Part shown: piece after piece, positions 34,969 through 43,390 of the stretch
Numbering within the stretch: the first letter of the stretch is position 1
Layout: the number at the start of each line of letters is the position of its first letter
Source: Leisingera coralii
GTDB lineage: Bacteria; Pseudomonadota; Alphaproteobacteria; Rhodobacterales; Rhodobacteraceae
DNA: 64,000 bases
NCBI RefSeq assembly: GCF_049056525.1
Contig: NZ_JBHUPT010000017.1
Coordinates: 62,001 to 126,000, forward strand
Direction: 5' to 3'
Position numbers and translations under genes: made by a program
Notes under the pieces: model-generated
Database searches by the model: none
Told to the model about the DNA's origin: nothing
The model's input: the letters and a program-made list of their open reading frames with translations, nothing else

Positions 34969-37047
34969 TTAGCTGGCGTCGGTGCCGTAGCAGAGGCCTG
35001 CCGGGTGGCGCAGAACGTAGTCGGCATCCTGCATGCAGACGATGCGCAGGCGGCCACGGCGGCTGTGGGTGTAGGGGTCGACGGTAATGTCGAGCCCGCC
35101 CCACATGCCGACCAGAACGTTGCCGAAATCACCGTGGAAAACGTCGCCATCCTGAATCTGATTGGTGACTTCGCCGCGATAGCCGTTCACGGTGTTGTCG
35201 CTCTCCCAGATCGGCGCCCCGTTGGTGCCCGAGAATTTCTGAGTGCTCTTGAAGTGGCCGCGCATCTTGGCGTTCTGCACATAGGCCATCCGGTTCACAT
35301 CCGCGTTGGCTGCGGCGATCTGGCTTTCCATTTCGATCACCTCCGCCCAGGTCGGCAGAGCCGTGCCGCCGCCCGAAGCAGCGCCACCGAAATCGACCAC
35401 GTTGACGCCATTGGTGTTGGCAATCCCCAGCGGCTGATCGCCGGTGCCCGTGCCATAGAAGCCCGCAAGATCCAGCGATGTCGCCAGAGCCAGCGCCAGA
35501 TCGCTGCGCACCAGCGCCTCGATATCCATGCTGGACTGTTTCAGGGTGCGCCGGGTGATCTCAGAATAGGCCGCAACGGTCCTCGGCGAGAACTGGCGCT
35601 GCCCGAGGCTCAGCAGATCCTCGGCTGCCTCATCGTCTTCGCCGATCCAGTAACCGGTCGCACCGCCTTCCTGGGTCGGGATGTCCGGATTGCCCACCAG
35701 CCCCATCAGCGGCATCGCAAGCTGCAGCAGGATCGTGCGGTTACGCAGCATCTGGATGAAGCTCTGGGTCAGCAGCGGGTTTGCAATGGTGTTCCCGCCG
35801 GTATCCGCTGCAGTGGCGCCACCGCTGCCGGTGTTCAGCGGCGCACGCATTAGAACCTCCATCGGCACCATGATGCCCTGGGCATCGCGGCCCTGCGCAT
35901 CCGCTGCGGCGTCCGAGGCCTCGAATTCAAAGGCTGCCGCCTCCTGCGCCGACCGGTCGGACGGGTTGGCCAAAGCACGGATGGCCCGCAAGAAGGAGAA
36001 CTGCTCTGCCTCGCCATCGGTCAGGCCGATGCCGCCGCGCTCGTTGATCTGGCGATTTTCGGTGCTGCGCTGATGCAGATGGTCGAGCAGACGCTCGCGC
36101 ATCTCCGAAACACCGCGCCGTTCCGCGATCATCTCGCTTGCCAGATCCGGCGCGTTGTATTCGCGGCCAAGCTCGGTCAGCTCGCGCACGCGGGTCGCTT
36201 CCTGCTCCTGTGCGCGCTGCACGATTGCAGTCTCAGCCTCTCCGGCACGCTCGAGCACCTCGACCACTTCGACGATCTTGCCGTCTGCGTCCACTTTAGC
36301 CCGGACCAGATTGCCCTCGGCGTCGCGGGTGATGATCGTTTTCATCTCACTATCCCTTTTATGAGTATCCGCGGGCTGGGTTTCCGCGCCCGTAACTTCT
36401 CCCGCAGCTTGCCGCTCCGCGGGGCTGCCGCCCTCTGGCGGAATTTCCAGTTCCCGGCCCACCCCGACGCTGGGATCCGCGGGAACCGGCACGATCGAGA
36501 TCTCGTAGGGTTCCCAGCGCGTGACGGTCACCAGGTTCGGCTCCGCCTCGCGGTGTTCCTCTTCGATCCTCATCACCCGGTAGCCAACCGACACATGCCG
36601 CCGGATGCCGTCGATGATGTCCTGAAAAATCTCGTCAGCGCGCGAGCTGCGGCCGAACCGCACCACTGCGCGGCCGACGCCATCCGCATCAATGCGCGCA
36701 CTTTCGACGACACCGATCTGATCATCCCAATCGTGCCCGACCAGAACCGCGCCGCCGTCGAGCAGGCGATCGAGCTGGACCGCTTCGGGCTCATGCGACA
36801 ACACTTCATCACCGAACCAGCGCCGCACCGGTGTCGTGCTGGAAAACGCCAGCTCAACCGTGCGCCTTTCCTGATCGATCTCGCGAACCTCACCAGCCCG
36901 GCGCAGACCTCCCTCGGCCCGCGCATTGATCTGTTCCGGCGTGACCCCACGGGTCAGGGTGCGCCCGACAAGATCAGCCGGTGTTCGGATTTCCCTGGTC
37001 GGCCCCTTCACCGGCGTTTCCGGCTTCTGGGTCGGCTGCTTGGCCAT
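34969..37047 (-). CDS. Fused prohead protease-major capsid protein (HK97 fold)
   Basis: Protein of 692 aa. Residues ~40-190 are an HK97-type prohead protease: LVGHDWDDQIG carries the likely catalytic His and RRHVSVGYRV the Ser. Residues ~225-330 form a delta/scaffold-like helical region (EQEATRVRELTELGREY...). Residues ~385-690 are the HK97 capsid fold (TQEGGATGYWIGE, FSPRTVAAYSEITRRTL, ADVNRMAYVQNAKMRGHFK). AGGAGGG lies 8 nt upstream of the ATG at 37047, which supports the long form although it overlaps the portal gene by 74 nt. An internal ATG at 36345 (MKTIITRD) could give capsid without protease. Confidence 0.92.
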   Translation of the reverse strand: MAKQPTQKPETPVKGPTREIRTPADLVGRTLTRGVTPEQINARAEGGLRRAGEVREIDQERRTVELAFSSTTPVRRWFGDEVLSHEPEAVQLDRLLDGGAVLVGHDWDDQIGVVESARIDADGVGRAVVRFGRSSRADEIFQDIIDGIRRHVSVGYRVMRIEEEHREAEPNLVTVTRWEPYEISIVPVPADPSVGVGRELEIPPEGGSPAERQAAGEVTGAETQPADTHKRDSEMKTIITRDAEGNLVRAKVDADGKIVEVVEVLERAGEAETAIVQRAQEQEATRVRELTELGREYNAPDLASEMIAERRGVSEMRERLLDHLHQRSTENRQINERGGIGLTDGEAEQFSFLRAIRALANPSDRSAQEAAAFEFEASDAAADAQGRDAQGIMVPMEVLMRAPLNTGSGGATAADTGGNTIANPLLTQSFIQMLRNRTILLQLAMPLMGLVGNPDIPTQEGGATGYWIGEDDEAAEDLLSLGQRQFSPRTVAAYSEITRRTLKQSSMDIEALVRSDLALALATSLDLAGFYGTGTGDQPLGIANTNGVNVVDFGGAASGGGTALPTWAEVIEMESQIAAANADVNRMAYVQNAKMRGHFKSTQKFSGTNGAPIWESDNTVNGYRGEVTNQIQDGDVFHGDFGNVLVGMWGGLDITVDPYTHSRRGRLRIVCMQDADYVLRHPAGLCYGTDAS

Positions 37048-38575
37048 TGCCCTGCCCTCCTTTGGATTTTGCTGAGATCAACGCCTCGATGACGTTTTCG
37101 GGAATTTTGGCCTCCCGCATGGCCGCGATGTCCGCGGCGATCTCGCCGTAGACCTCGCGCGGGTCGCGGCCGCGCTCGCGGATCACCTGGCCGCGGGACT
37201 TGAACAGATTGTCGACGGCCTCAGCGTCAGCCTTCACGTCCTTGGCCGGATCGATCCATTGCCAGCGCCGCGGCTGGAACCGCACCGCCATGAACTTCGA
37301 CCGCTTGGCTGCGGGCAGCGGAGATCCGTTATCCAGAGTGATACGGTTGCTCAAAAGCGCATGTGCCAGCCACTGTTCATAGACCGGCAGCGCGAAGGCC
37401 TCGATCAGGCTTTCCTGCAATTCCTGCCATTGGTCGCGCTCACTCAGCACCCCGTGCCGGATGCTCGACAGGTTCACGCCTTCCAGATCATTCGCCAGAT
37501 CATTGTAGGCAACTCCGAGCGCAGACGCCGCGCCGCGCAGCATGTGCTTAGAAAAGACCGCCAGCTCGCCATTCGGATACTGGCTTTCCACCTTCTTCAT
37601 GCGCGCGCCGCCGGGCATCTGATGGTAGATCCCGCTCTCGCTTTCGAATTCGATCTCTTCGAAGGTTTCGCCTTCCTCGCCATCCTCGATCGCCGGGCCA
37701 TAGCCCTCATCCCACTCGATCACGCCGACCTTGTTGGCGCCTTCGCGGGCGTTGTTCAGGGCGCTGCGTTCGAACTCGCCCAGCTGACGCATGCGCAACA
37801 GCGCCGTGGCCATCCAGGGCAAGCCCCGTTTCTGGCCCACGAAATCTTCTTCAAACCAATGGATGATCTCATCGGCCGGCACCCGGATGAACGCCCGGCC
37901 GGAATAGTGGTAATCTGCCTGCGACGGATCCAGCGTGGTGAAGTAATAGGCCATAGGACGGCCCATCTTGCTGTATTCGATCCCGGCCCTGATGAAGCGG
38001 CCGCCGGGCCGCTTTTCCTCGTCGAAATCCACCGGGCACAGAACCGGATCGAGCACCTGCAGAGCAAAGCCCCAAGGTCCGGCATCGCGCCCATAAACCA
38101 GGCGCACCATGAACTCGCCATCGGTGCAAAGACCGTTCACCAGAGTTTTCTGGATCTGGCGGAAGGTGCGGCGGCCTTTCACGTCGCAGTTGCGAGCCTT
38201 GCACCAGTTAAGCCAAGCCGTCTCGATTGCCTTGTTTGCGCCTGCGTCCGGCTTGCCATCGCCCTCGGACACCAGCGCCTGCAGCACCAGACCCTTTTGG
38301 CCGATCAGGTTGCGGCGCGCGCTCGCCTTGAAGGCCTTGGCATAACCGTTATTGGCTGCCTGCTCGCGCGATCGCGCCACCAGCACCCGCCAATTGCGGC
38401 GGATAATCTGATCCGCAGGCATGGGCGTGTTGGTCCAGCCGCTGGTCATGCGGTCGGTTTCGGCCGCGGCAAACATGCGCTGCCCCCTGCGGCGCGGCGC
38501 CATCAGCATCGGCGGCGTGCGGCGGTCTTGCTGCGCCTCGACCGGCGCTGATCGCTTGAACCAGTTTCTGATCAT
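36974..38575 (-). CDS. Portal protein, lambda gpB family
   Basis: Protein of 533 aa. NWRVLVARSREQAANNGYAKAFKASARRNLIG, MVRLVYGRDAGPWGFALQVLDP and EIIHWFEEDFVGQKRGLPWMATALLRMRQLGEFERSAL are lambda-type portal signatures. It forms the dodecameric DNA channel at the head vertex. Its 3' end overlaps the protease-capsid gene by 74 nt. Confidence 0.94.
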   Translation of the reverse strand: MIRNWFKRSAPVEAQQDRRTPPMLMAPRRRGQRMFAAAETDRMTSGWTNTPMPADQIIRRNWRVLVARSREQAANNGYAKAFKASARRNLIGQKGLVLQALVSEGDGKPDAGANKAIETAWLNWCKARNCDVKGRRTFRQIQKTLVNGLCTDGEFMVRLVYGRDAGPWGFALQVLDPVLCPVDFDEEKRPGGRFIRAGIEYSKMGRPMAYYFTTLDPSQADYHYSGRAFIRVPADEIIHWFEEDFVGQKRGLPWMATALLRMRQLGEFERSALNNAREGANKVGVIEWDEGYGPAIEDGEEGETFEEIEFESESGIYHQMPGGARMKKVESQYPNGELAVFSKHMLRGAASALGVAYNDLANDLEGVNLSSIRHGVLSERDQWQELQESLIEAFALPVYEQWLAHALLSNRITLDNGSPLPAAKRSKFMAVRFQPRRWQWIDPAKDVKADAEAVDNLFKSRGQVIRERGRDPREVYGEIAADIAAMREAKIPENVIEALISAKSKGGQGNGQAADPEAGNAGEGADQGNPNTG

Positions 38576-39096
38576 CGCATCCGAACCTTGATGACGCGGC
38601 CAAAGCCCCGGCGCGCGTTCTTTTTCGCGGCCAGCTCGGCGCGATAGCGGGCGCGCAGCTGCAGCAACTCGCTCAGCGGCGTGCGCTGCAATGACCGGTT
38701 GTTGATCTGGTAGCTTTGCTGATCGATGGTCGCGCGGTTCTCGATCACCGCCTCGATCGCATCCAGCACCTTCTGAACATGATCCCGGCTGTCAAAGTTT
38801 TCGCCCTGTGCAGACAGGTCCGGGGCGATGATCAGCTCGCCACGTTCGACCCGGCGCACGTACGAGCCGTCCGTCGCCCGGATCTCATAGGCATAGCGCC
38901 CGGGCTGCCACGCCGCGGTGACCGCTGCGGCGGCTTCGAAAAGATGGTCGACACCTTCCGCGCTGCTGGCGAGATCCACGACCGAATTGCCCCGCAGGTG
39001 CAGGGTCAGCGACCACTCTGGCGCTGGCAGATTCGGCAGCGCAACCACCGCGCGGAAGGTCAGCCCCGCCCCGATTTCCTTTGGAATTCCGCCCAC
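38572..39096 (-). CDS. Head protein, lambda gpW-like C-terminus with an extra N-terminal domain
   Basis: Protein of 174 aa. The C-terminal ~75 residues (DHVQKVLDAIEAVIENRATIDQQSYQINNRSLQRTPLSELLQLRARYRAEL) match the head-to-tail joining gpW family found between terminase and portal. The N-terminal ~95 residues (FRAVVALPNLPAPEWSLTLHLRGN) look like a beta-sandwich of unknown role. It overlaps the portal gene by 4 nt. Confidence 0.72.
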   Translation of the reverse strand: MGGIPKEIGAGLTFRAVVALPNLPAPEWSLTLHLRGNSVVDLASSAEGVDHLFEAAAAVTAAWQPGRYAYEIRATDGSYVRRVERGELIIAPDLSAQGENFDSRDHVQKVLDAIEAVIENRATIDQQSYQINNRSLQRTPLSELLQLRARYRAELAAKKNARRGFGRVIKVRMR

Positions 39097-39109
39097 GTTC
39101 TCGCCCTAT

Positions 39110-41056
39110 TCAGTGCCTGCGCCGCCGACGCCGCTTGGCCGCCCAACCGCGCTTTTTCGCAGGCTCGCCTGTCGGCGCCTCCGGTGCCTCTGGCGGTTTT
39201 CCGTCTGGCACCGGATCAGACTGATCCGCAGGGGTGTCCTCGACCTCCTGGCCCTGCTCTTCCAGGGCGCGCACCAGGCGGGCAATGTTGGGGTTCAGGA
39301 TGCGCAGCGCGGCATAGGCATAGACGCGGCAGTCAAAGGCCTCGTTTCTCGGGCGCACATTGTGCCATTCCCGCACGGCGAAACCTTTGACAAAACGGGT
39401 GCGCAACGCCTCGGCTGTGAACATGTCGAACCAGGCCGGATCGCGCCCAAGCGGAAAGTGGCAATAACCCTTGCCCGGTTCCGAGATCCGCGCGCGCTGC
39501 GCCACCACGACCTTTGCCTCGTCCACGCCGATCGGGTGCAAATGCACAGGGCGCTCGCCGCGTTGCCGGATCTTCGTCGGCGCCGTGACGATCGGGCGGC
39601 CCCAGCCGCCGACCCCCTTGATTGCAAACACCTTCCGGCCCAGCCGCTTTCGGGCGTAATCATAGGCCGCCTGTGTATAGCCGCCGGTGGTGCCGCCGGT
39701 ATCGAGACAGGCGGCAGAGATCCGCAGCTCGGTGCCGGTTTCATGGCTCCAGGTCTCAGACAGCAGATCGTCAAGCTCCTGCCAGACATCCGGCAGCAGC
39801 GGGTCGCCCCACAAGGTTCGGTAGTCGACCGACCAGGATTCTTCGCCCACCCCCCAGCCAACCACCTCGACCTCAAGGCGGTCGGTCTGCATGTCGATGC
39901 CAGCGGTCAGCACACCGGCACCCATCGGCACCGGTGCGGAAAATTCCTCTGCCCGCTTCATCAGCACTCCAGACTCGAGCCGGTCGCCTTCCTCTTCCCA
40001 GGTCTCGGCAAGCGACACGTTCACGAATGTCTGCAGATCGCCCGCGGCCTTCTTGTCGAGGAAGGATTGCACGATGTCTTTCAGCCGCCGGAAACAGCTG
40101 TACAGCTCAGACAGGTGATAGGAGGCATGACCCCGAAACGGCTTCTTCGCGATCCAACCGCCGCCCTCGCGCTCGGCGTTACGGATCGCCGCCACCCGTT
40201 CCCCGTCATTCCAAGCGGTGCCGCAGCCCTCCCCCTCGCAAAGGTAGGTTGCCGTCTCGGGCAGGTGCTCGCCGTTTTCGTCCTTGTCCCAATCCACCTG
40301 CGACCATTTGAGGGTTTGCACATGGCCGCAGTGCGGACAGGCCACATTGAAATGCCGCTGATCGCCTTCTAGAAACGCGGTCTCGATCCAGCTTGCCCCT
40401 TTGAGCGTCGGGGTGCTGATTTCCAGCAGCAGCCGCTGATCGCCGAAGGTCGCCGCCCGCTGCCACAGCAGCCCCACCGGGTGGCCTTCCTGGGTCCGGT
40501 CATAGCCATCAGTTTCATCGCAGACGATGAAGGGCGCCGACCGGCCGCGCATTGTCTTCGGCGACCCCGACCAGCTGAACATCAGAAACCCGCCCGGATA
40601 GCTCTTCATGCGCTGGTTGTTGACGCCATCCCGCCCGCGCGGCTTGGCGATCAGCTCCTGCATATCGGTATTGGCGTCGACCAGCGGGTTGAACTTGGTT
40701 TCAAGCCAGGTGGTAAGGTCGCCCTGGCTCGGCTGCATCATCATCTGCGACACCGGGTCAAAGGCGATCCGATAAGCCTGCGCCGCCAGCGCCGTCTGCG
40801 TCTTGCCCACCTGCGCACCCCACATCAGGGTGACCCGCTCGCAACGCGGATCCGCCGTCATGTCGACCACCTCCCTCTGATATGGGGCATTGTCGAACCG
40901 CAGCGGGCCCGGCACGGCATTGCCGACCGGGATCTGAATATTCGCCTCGGCCCATTCCGAAGGTTTCAGCTTGGGCGGCGGCCGCAGGAATGCGCGGGCC
41001 CGGCGCGATGCGCGAATGACCGCGCGGGCATTGGAAAAATCAGCCCGGGCGTTCAC
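39110..41056 (-). CDS. Terminase large subunit, lambda gpA family
   Basis: Protein of 648 aa. The ATPase has Walker A-like MWGAQVGKTQTAL and Walker B-like FIVCDETDGYD. A CPHCGHVQTLKWSQVDWD zinc-finger-like segment follows, as in gpA proteins. The nuclease part begins with AGIDMQTDRLEVEVVGWG. It cuts concatemeric DNA and drives packaging with the Nu1-like small subunit. It overlaps the small-subunit gene by 4 nt. Confidence 0.95.
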   Translation of the reverse strand: MNARADFSNARAVIRASRRARAFLRPPPKLKPSEWAEANIQIPVGNAVPGPLRFDNAPYQREVVDMTADPRCERVTLMWGAQVGKTQTALAAQAYRIAFDPVSQMMMQPSQGDLTTWLETKFNPLVDANTDMQELIAKPRGRDGVNNQRMKSYPGGFLMFSWSGSPKTMRGRSAPFIVCDETDGYDRTQEGHPVGLLWQRAATFGDQRLLLEISTPTLKGASWIETAFLEGDQRHFNVACPHCGHVQTLKWSQVDWDKDENGEHLPETATYLCEGEGCGTAWNDGERVAAIRNAEREGGGWIAKKPFRGHASYHLSELYSCFRRLKDIVQSFLDKKAAGDLQTFVNVSLAETWEEEGDRLESGVLMKRAEEFSAPVPMGAGVLTAGIDMQTDRLEVEVVGWGVGEESWSVDYRTLWGDPLLPDVWQELDDLLSETWSHETGTELRISAACLDTGGTTGGYTQAAYDYARKRLGRKVFAIKGVGGWGRPIVTAPTKIRQRGERPVHLHPIGVDEAKVVVAQRARISEPGKGYCHFPLGRDPAWFDMFTAEALRTRFVKGFAVREWHNVRPRNEAFDCRVYAYAALRILNPNIARLVRALEEQGQEVEDTPADQSDPVPDGKPPEAPEAPTGEPAKKRGWAAKRRRRRRH

Positions 41057-41607
41057 TCACCTTTCGCCCCCTTGTCCTCTTCGTCCTCGCCGCCTTCAAT
41101 GTCTTCCTCGAAGATCAGATCATTGTTGGCCAGCGCGGTCAGCGCCTGATCGACCTCTTCCAGCAACACTTCCTTGAACGCGGTTTCGTCGGTCTCGCCG
41201 ATCAGGCGCCGGGCAGCCCGGCTCGGCACCACATTGCGCAGGCCTGCCCGCACCTCGCCAAAAGCCTTCTGCAGGGCGCGCTCGAGCTGCTCGACCGGCA
41301 CCACCTGTTCCCGAGCCTTGGCAAGGTCCAGCTCGGCCTGTTCGGTCTCGGCTGCCAGCTTGCGCAGGATCAGCTGTTCCTTGGTGGCGCTGGGGCCATG
41401 GTCGGCCTGCGCCCGGATGTCATCATCCCGCCAGCTGCGCACCTCGGCGGTGTTGAACTTCCAGGCCCGGCCGCGCCCGCCGCGCTGCACCACCGGGCAA
41501 CCACGGCGCACCCACTCGTCGACGGTTGGCAGCGACACACCGTTGATTTCCGCAAGATCCGCGCGGTTTACTTCTCTGCCACGTACTTTCTTCTTATTCA
41601 CAGCCAC
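41053..41607 (-). CDS. Terminase small subunit, Nu1-like
   Basis: Protein of 184 aa. A winged-helix N-terminus (VNRADLAEINGVSLPTVDEWVRRGCPVVQRGGRGRAWKF) matches lambda Nu1. A helical middle part and a very acidic C-terminus (EEDIEGGEDEEDKG) follow. It recognises the packaging site. The cos or pac site was not found by eye in the 117-nt gap before the lysis genes. Confidence 0.88.
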   Translation of the reverse strand: MAVNKKKVRGREVNRADLAEINGVSLPTVDEWVRRGCPVVQRGGRGRAWKFNTAEVRSWRDDDIRAQADHGPSATKEQLILRKLAAETEQAELDLAKAREQVVPVEQLERALQKAFGEVRAGLRNVVPSRAARRLIGETDETAFKEVLLEEVDQALTALANNDLIFEEDIEGGEDEEDKGAKGE

Positions 41608-41723
41608 TTACGCCCCCGGCAAATAGAAACCGCCCAACTGGGCCGGAAACTCGCAATTTTACTTTCTCAGCTCGATTGTTCGTTTTCTGTCAGCAACTTG
41701 CGCGATCTAAATAATAAACAACC

Positions 41724-42167
41724 CTATCCCCCGGCCCCACGCACAAATGATTTTCTGCGCATACGCATACCCACATGGTGCTCCCCCTTGGGAAGGACCC
41801 GCGAAAGCATCCGGCGGAAGCCGGACGAAGCTGCGCTGCCGATCTGCGAAGGCGTCGGCAACAGCCAGCCAGCCAAGGCTACCAGCAGCAGCCAAGGCGG
41901 CGGATCTTCTTGCACCACGATGGTTTGAACGCTTTCGCTGCGCACGCTCGTGCGGCCTTCGCTTTGCTCAATGCTGCGCGCTTGCGGGCGGATGATCCGT
42001 TGATCGGAGAACACGGCCTGCCCCACCGTTTGCGCGTTGGTGCGCCCGGCCTGCACATTCGCTGCCAAGTTTGGGCTGCCTCCGATAGCGCCCGCCAGTT
42101 TCCCGGCGAGTGAGCCACAGGCCGCCAGAGCTAGACAGAGACAAAGGCCCGGCAGCAAGCGCATCAT
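41724..42167 (-). CDS. Lipoprotein with internal membrane helix, candidate unimolecular spanin
   Basis: Protein of 147 aa. The N-terminus MMRLLPGLCLCLALAACGS is a lipoprotein signal with the lipobox LAAC. A periplasmic stretch of ~70 residues follows, then one hydrophobic helix (PWLLLVALAGWLLP) near residue 100 and a basic tail (FRRMLSRVLPKGEHH). Lipid at one end and a transmembrane helix near the other is the layout of u-spanins, which fuse inner and outer membranes at lysis. It overlaps the lysozyme gene by 4 nt (ATGA), consistent with a lysis cassette. The family itself is not firmly recognised. Confidence 0.6.
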   Translation of the reverse strand: MMRLLPGLCLCLALAACGSLAGKLAGAIGGSPNLAANVQAGRTNAQTVGQAVFSDQRIIRPQARSIEQSEGRTSVRSESVQTIVVQEDPPPWLLLVALAGWLLPTPSQIGSAASSGFRRMLSRVLPKGEHHVGMRMRRKSFVRGAGG

Positions 42168-42895
42168 GCCGCCCTTGCAACCGCTTCAAGGCACATGTTG
42201 CGTTCAGACAGCCGCCGGTTTGTGAGTCCCTGCCACACCTGGCCACCGGCCCGGTTCCAGCGTGGCAGCTCCTGACAGGCGCCGACCAGGTCGCCCGCAT
42301 TTGCCTTACGCACCAGCGTCGAGCGGCAAGCCGCGCCCGGCCCGACATTGTAGGTCCAGGATACAAGGGCAATTTTCATGCCAACCGGCACGTCGGCCGT
42401 AAGGCAGCGGTCCAATGCGGCTTCATAGCGCCCGATTTCTTGCGCGAGCATCTGATCGCATTCCGCCTTGGTGTAGCTGTCGCCAGGCTGAACCCCTTTC
42501 GTCTTGCCATAGCAGACCGTCCAGACGCCCACCAAGTCCTGATAGGCGGAGGTGCGCAAACCTTCCCATTGCCCGACAAAGGTGACGGCTGCAGCCAGCG
42601 CAACGCCGCCAGCGCCCAGGACGCCGACGCTGCGCCGGGAAACCGCCCCACTGTCATCCGCTCGGAACTCCCGCAATACATCAGTCAAACCCGCCTGGGC
42701 GATCAGTCGCGCCGGGATCGCCATCGCGTTAGCCAGGGCGGCCAGCGCGGCGAAAACGATGGGATCGATGCCCAAGAGGCCAGGAGACACCAGCGAGACA
42801 GACACCGGCACCGCCGACATGATGCACGCCAGGGCGATCAGCCGAACCGACCATGCGCCTTTGGCTGTTTGTTTCCAGTTTTCAATAAGTTTCAT
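42164..42895 (-). CDS. Endolysin (GH24 lysozyme) fused to an N-terminal two-helix membrane domain
   Basis: Protein of 243 aa. Residues ~95-240 are a phage T4/P22-type GH24 lysozyme. The Glu of GQWEGLRTSAYQDLVGVWTV, the Asp in AYQDL and the Thr of CYGKT form the expected E-8-D-5-T arrangement. NVGPGAACRSTLVRKAN and CQELPRWNRAGG are also typical. Residues ~1-75 contain two hydrophobic helices (SVRLIALACIMSAVPVSV and PIVFAALAALANAMA) that resemble the small holin-like proteins usually encoded separately next to phage lysozymes. Confidence 0.9.
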   Translation of the reverse strand: MKLIENWKQTAKGAWSVRLIALACIMSAVPVSVSLVSPGLLGIDPIVFAALAALANAMAIPARLIAQAGLTDVLREFRADDSGAVSRRSVGVLGAGGVALAAAVTFVGQWEGLRTSAYQDLVGVWTVCYGKTKGVQPGDSYTKAECDQMLAQEIGRYEAALDRCLTADVPVGMKIALVSWTYNVGPGAACRSTLVRKANAGDLVGACQELPRWNRAGGQVWQGLTNRRLSERNMCLEAVARAA

Positions 42896-42937
42896 GGCAA
42901 AGCTCTCCTTTCACCCCGGCACCGGGGCATTGCCCGA

Positions 42938-43186
42938 TCACTTTCGATGAAGGATTTCGCGGATCTCGCCACGCATTTCGCGCACGTCCTGACGCACCTC
43001 AGCCCAGCCCGCGCGGTCTTCTTCGCGAAGCTGATCACGTGCCTCGAGAGACTGCTGCAGCAACTCGATCTGTTTTTGGTTTGTGAAGATGCGACGCACC
43101 AGCCAGACAGCACCAGAGGCAACGGCGGCAACCGCAGCGACTGCCAGCCCGGTCGTTGCCTGTTCAATGCGTTCGTGTAGCGTCAT
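42938..43186 (-). CDS. Small membrane/coiled-coil protein of the lysis cassette (holin-like)
   Basis: Protein of 82 aa from the ATG at 43186. One hydrophobic helix (TGLAVAAVAAVASGAVWLV) near residues 9-27 is followed by a charged coiled coil (KQIELLQQSLEARDQLREEDRAGWAEVRQDVREMRGEI). It sits upstream of the endolysin. A class III holin or a pinholin-like accessory is possible; DUF-type phage proteins of this shape exist, so function is inferred. Confidence 0.65.
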   Translation of the reverse strand: MTLHERIEQATTGLAVAAVAAVASGAVWLVRRIFTNQKQIELLQQSLEARDQLREEDRAGWAEVRQDVREMRGEIREILHRK

Positions 43187-43197
43187 CGGCGCGCCCT

Positions 43198-43216
43198 TGT
43201 GCTCGTTTTGAGCACA
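43198..43216. promoter_or_regulatory. Perfect dyad upstream of the lysis cassette
   Basis: TGTGCTC and GAGCACA flank a 5-nt GTTTT spacer, 12-30 nt before the start codon of the first lysis gene on the minus strand. It could be an operator or a leader hairpin. TTGACT lies ~60 nt further upstream on that strand, but I cannot place a good -10. Confidence 0.35.
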
Positions 43217-43335
43217 GTCGCGCAAAGCGGAAAAAACTGCCTATGGCACTTTTCCCTGAATGTTCAGTCAAAATTCTGCGGGCAAAATGCGGCTTGCTTC
43301 AACTTTGACTGGATGAATGATTGAAGCCGCGAAAC

Positions 43336-43358
43336 GGAGCCTGAGGAAATCAGGCTCC
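43336..43358 (-). terminator. Hairpin terminator after the R-M operon
   Basis: GGAGCCTGA (43336-43344) and TCAGGCTCC (43350-43358) form a 9-bp perfect stem with a 5-nt loop, 32 nt beyond the restriction gene stop codon. The following T tract (GTTTCG on the minus strand) is short. Confidence 0.65.
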
Positions 43359-43390
43359 GATCTGCATTAGGCGGCGCACCAAAGGCACCT

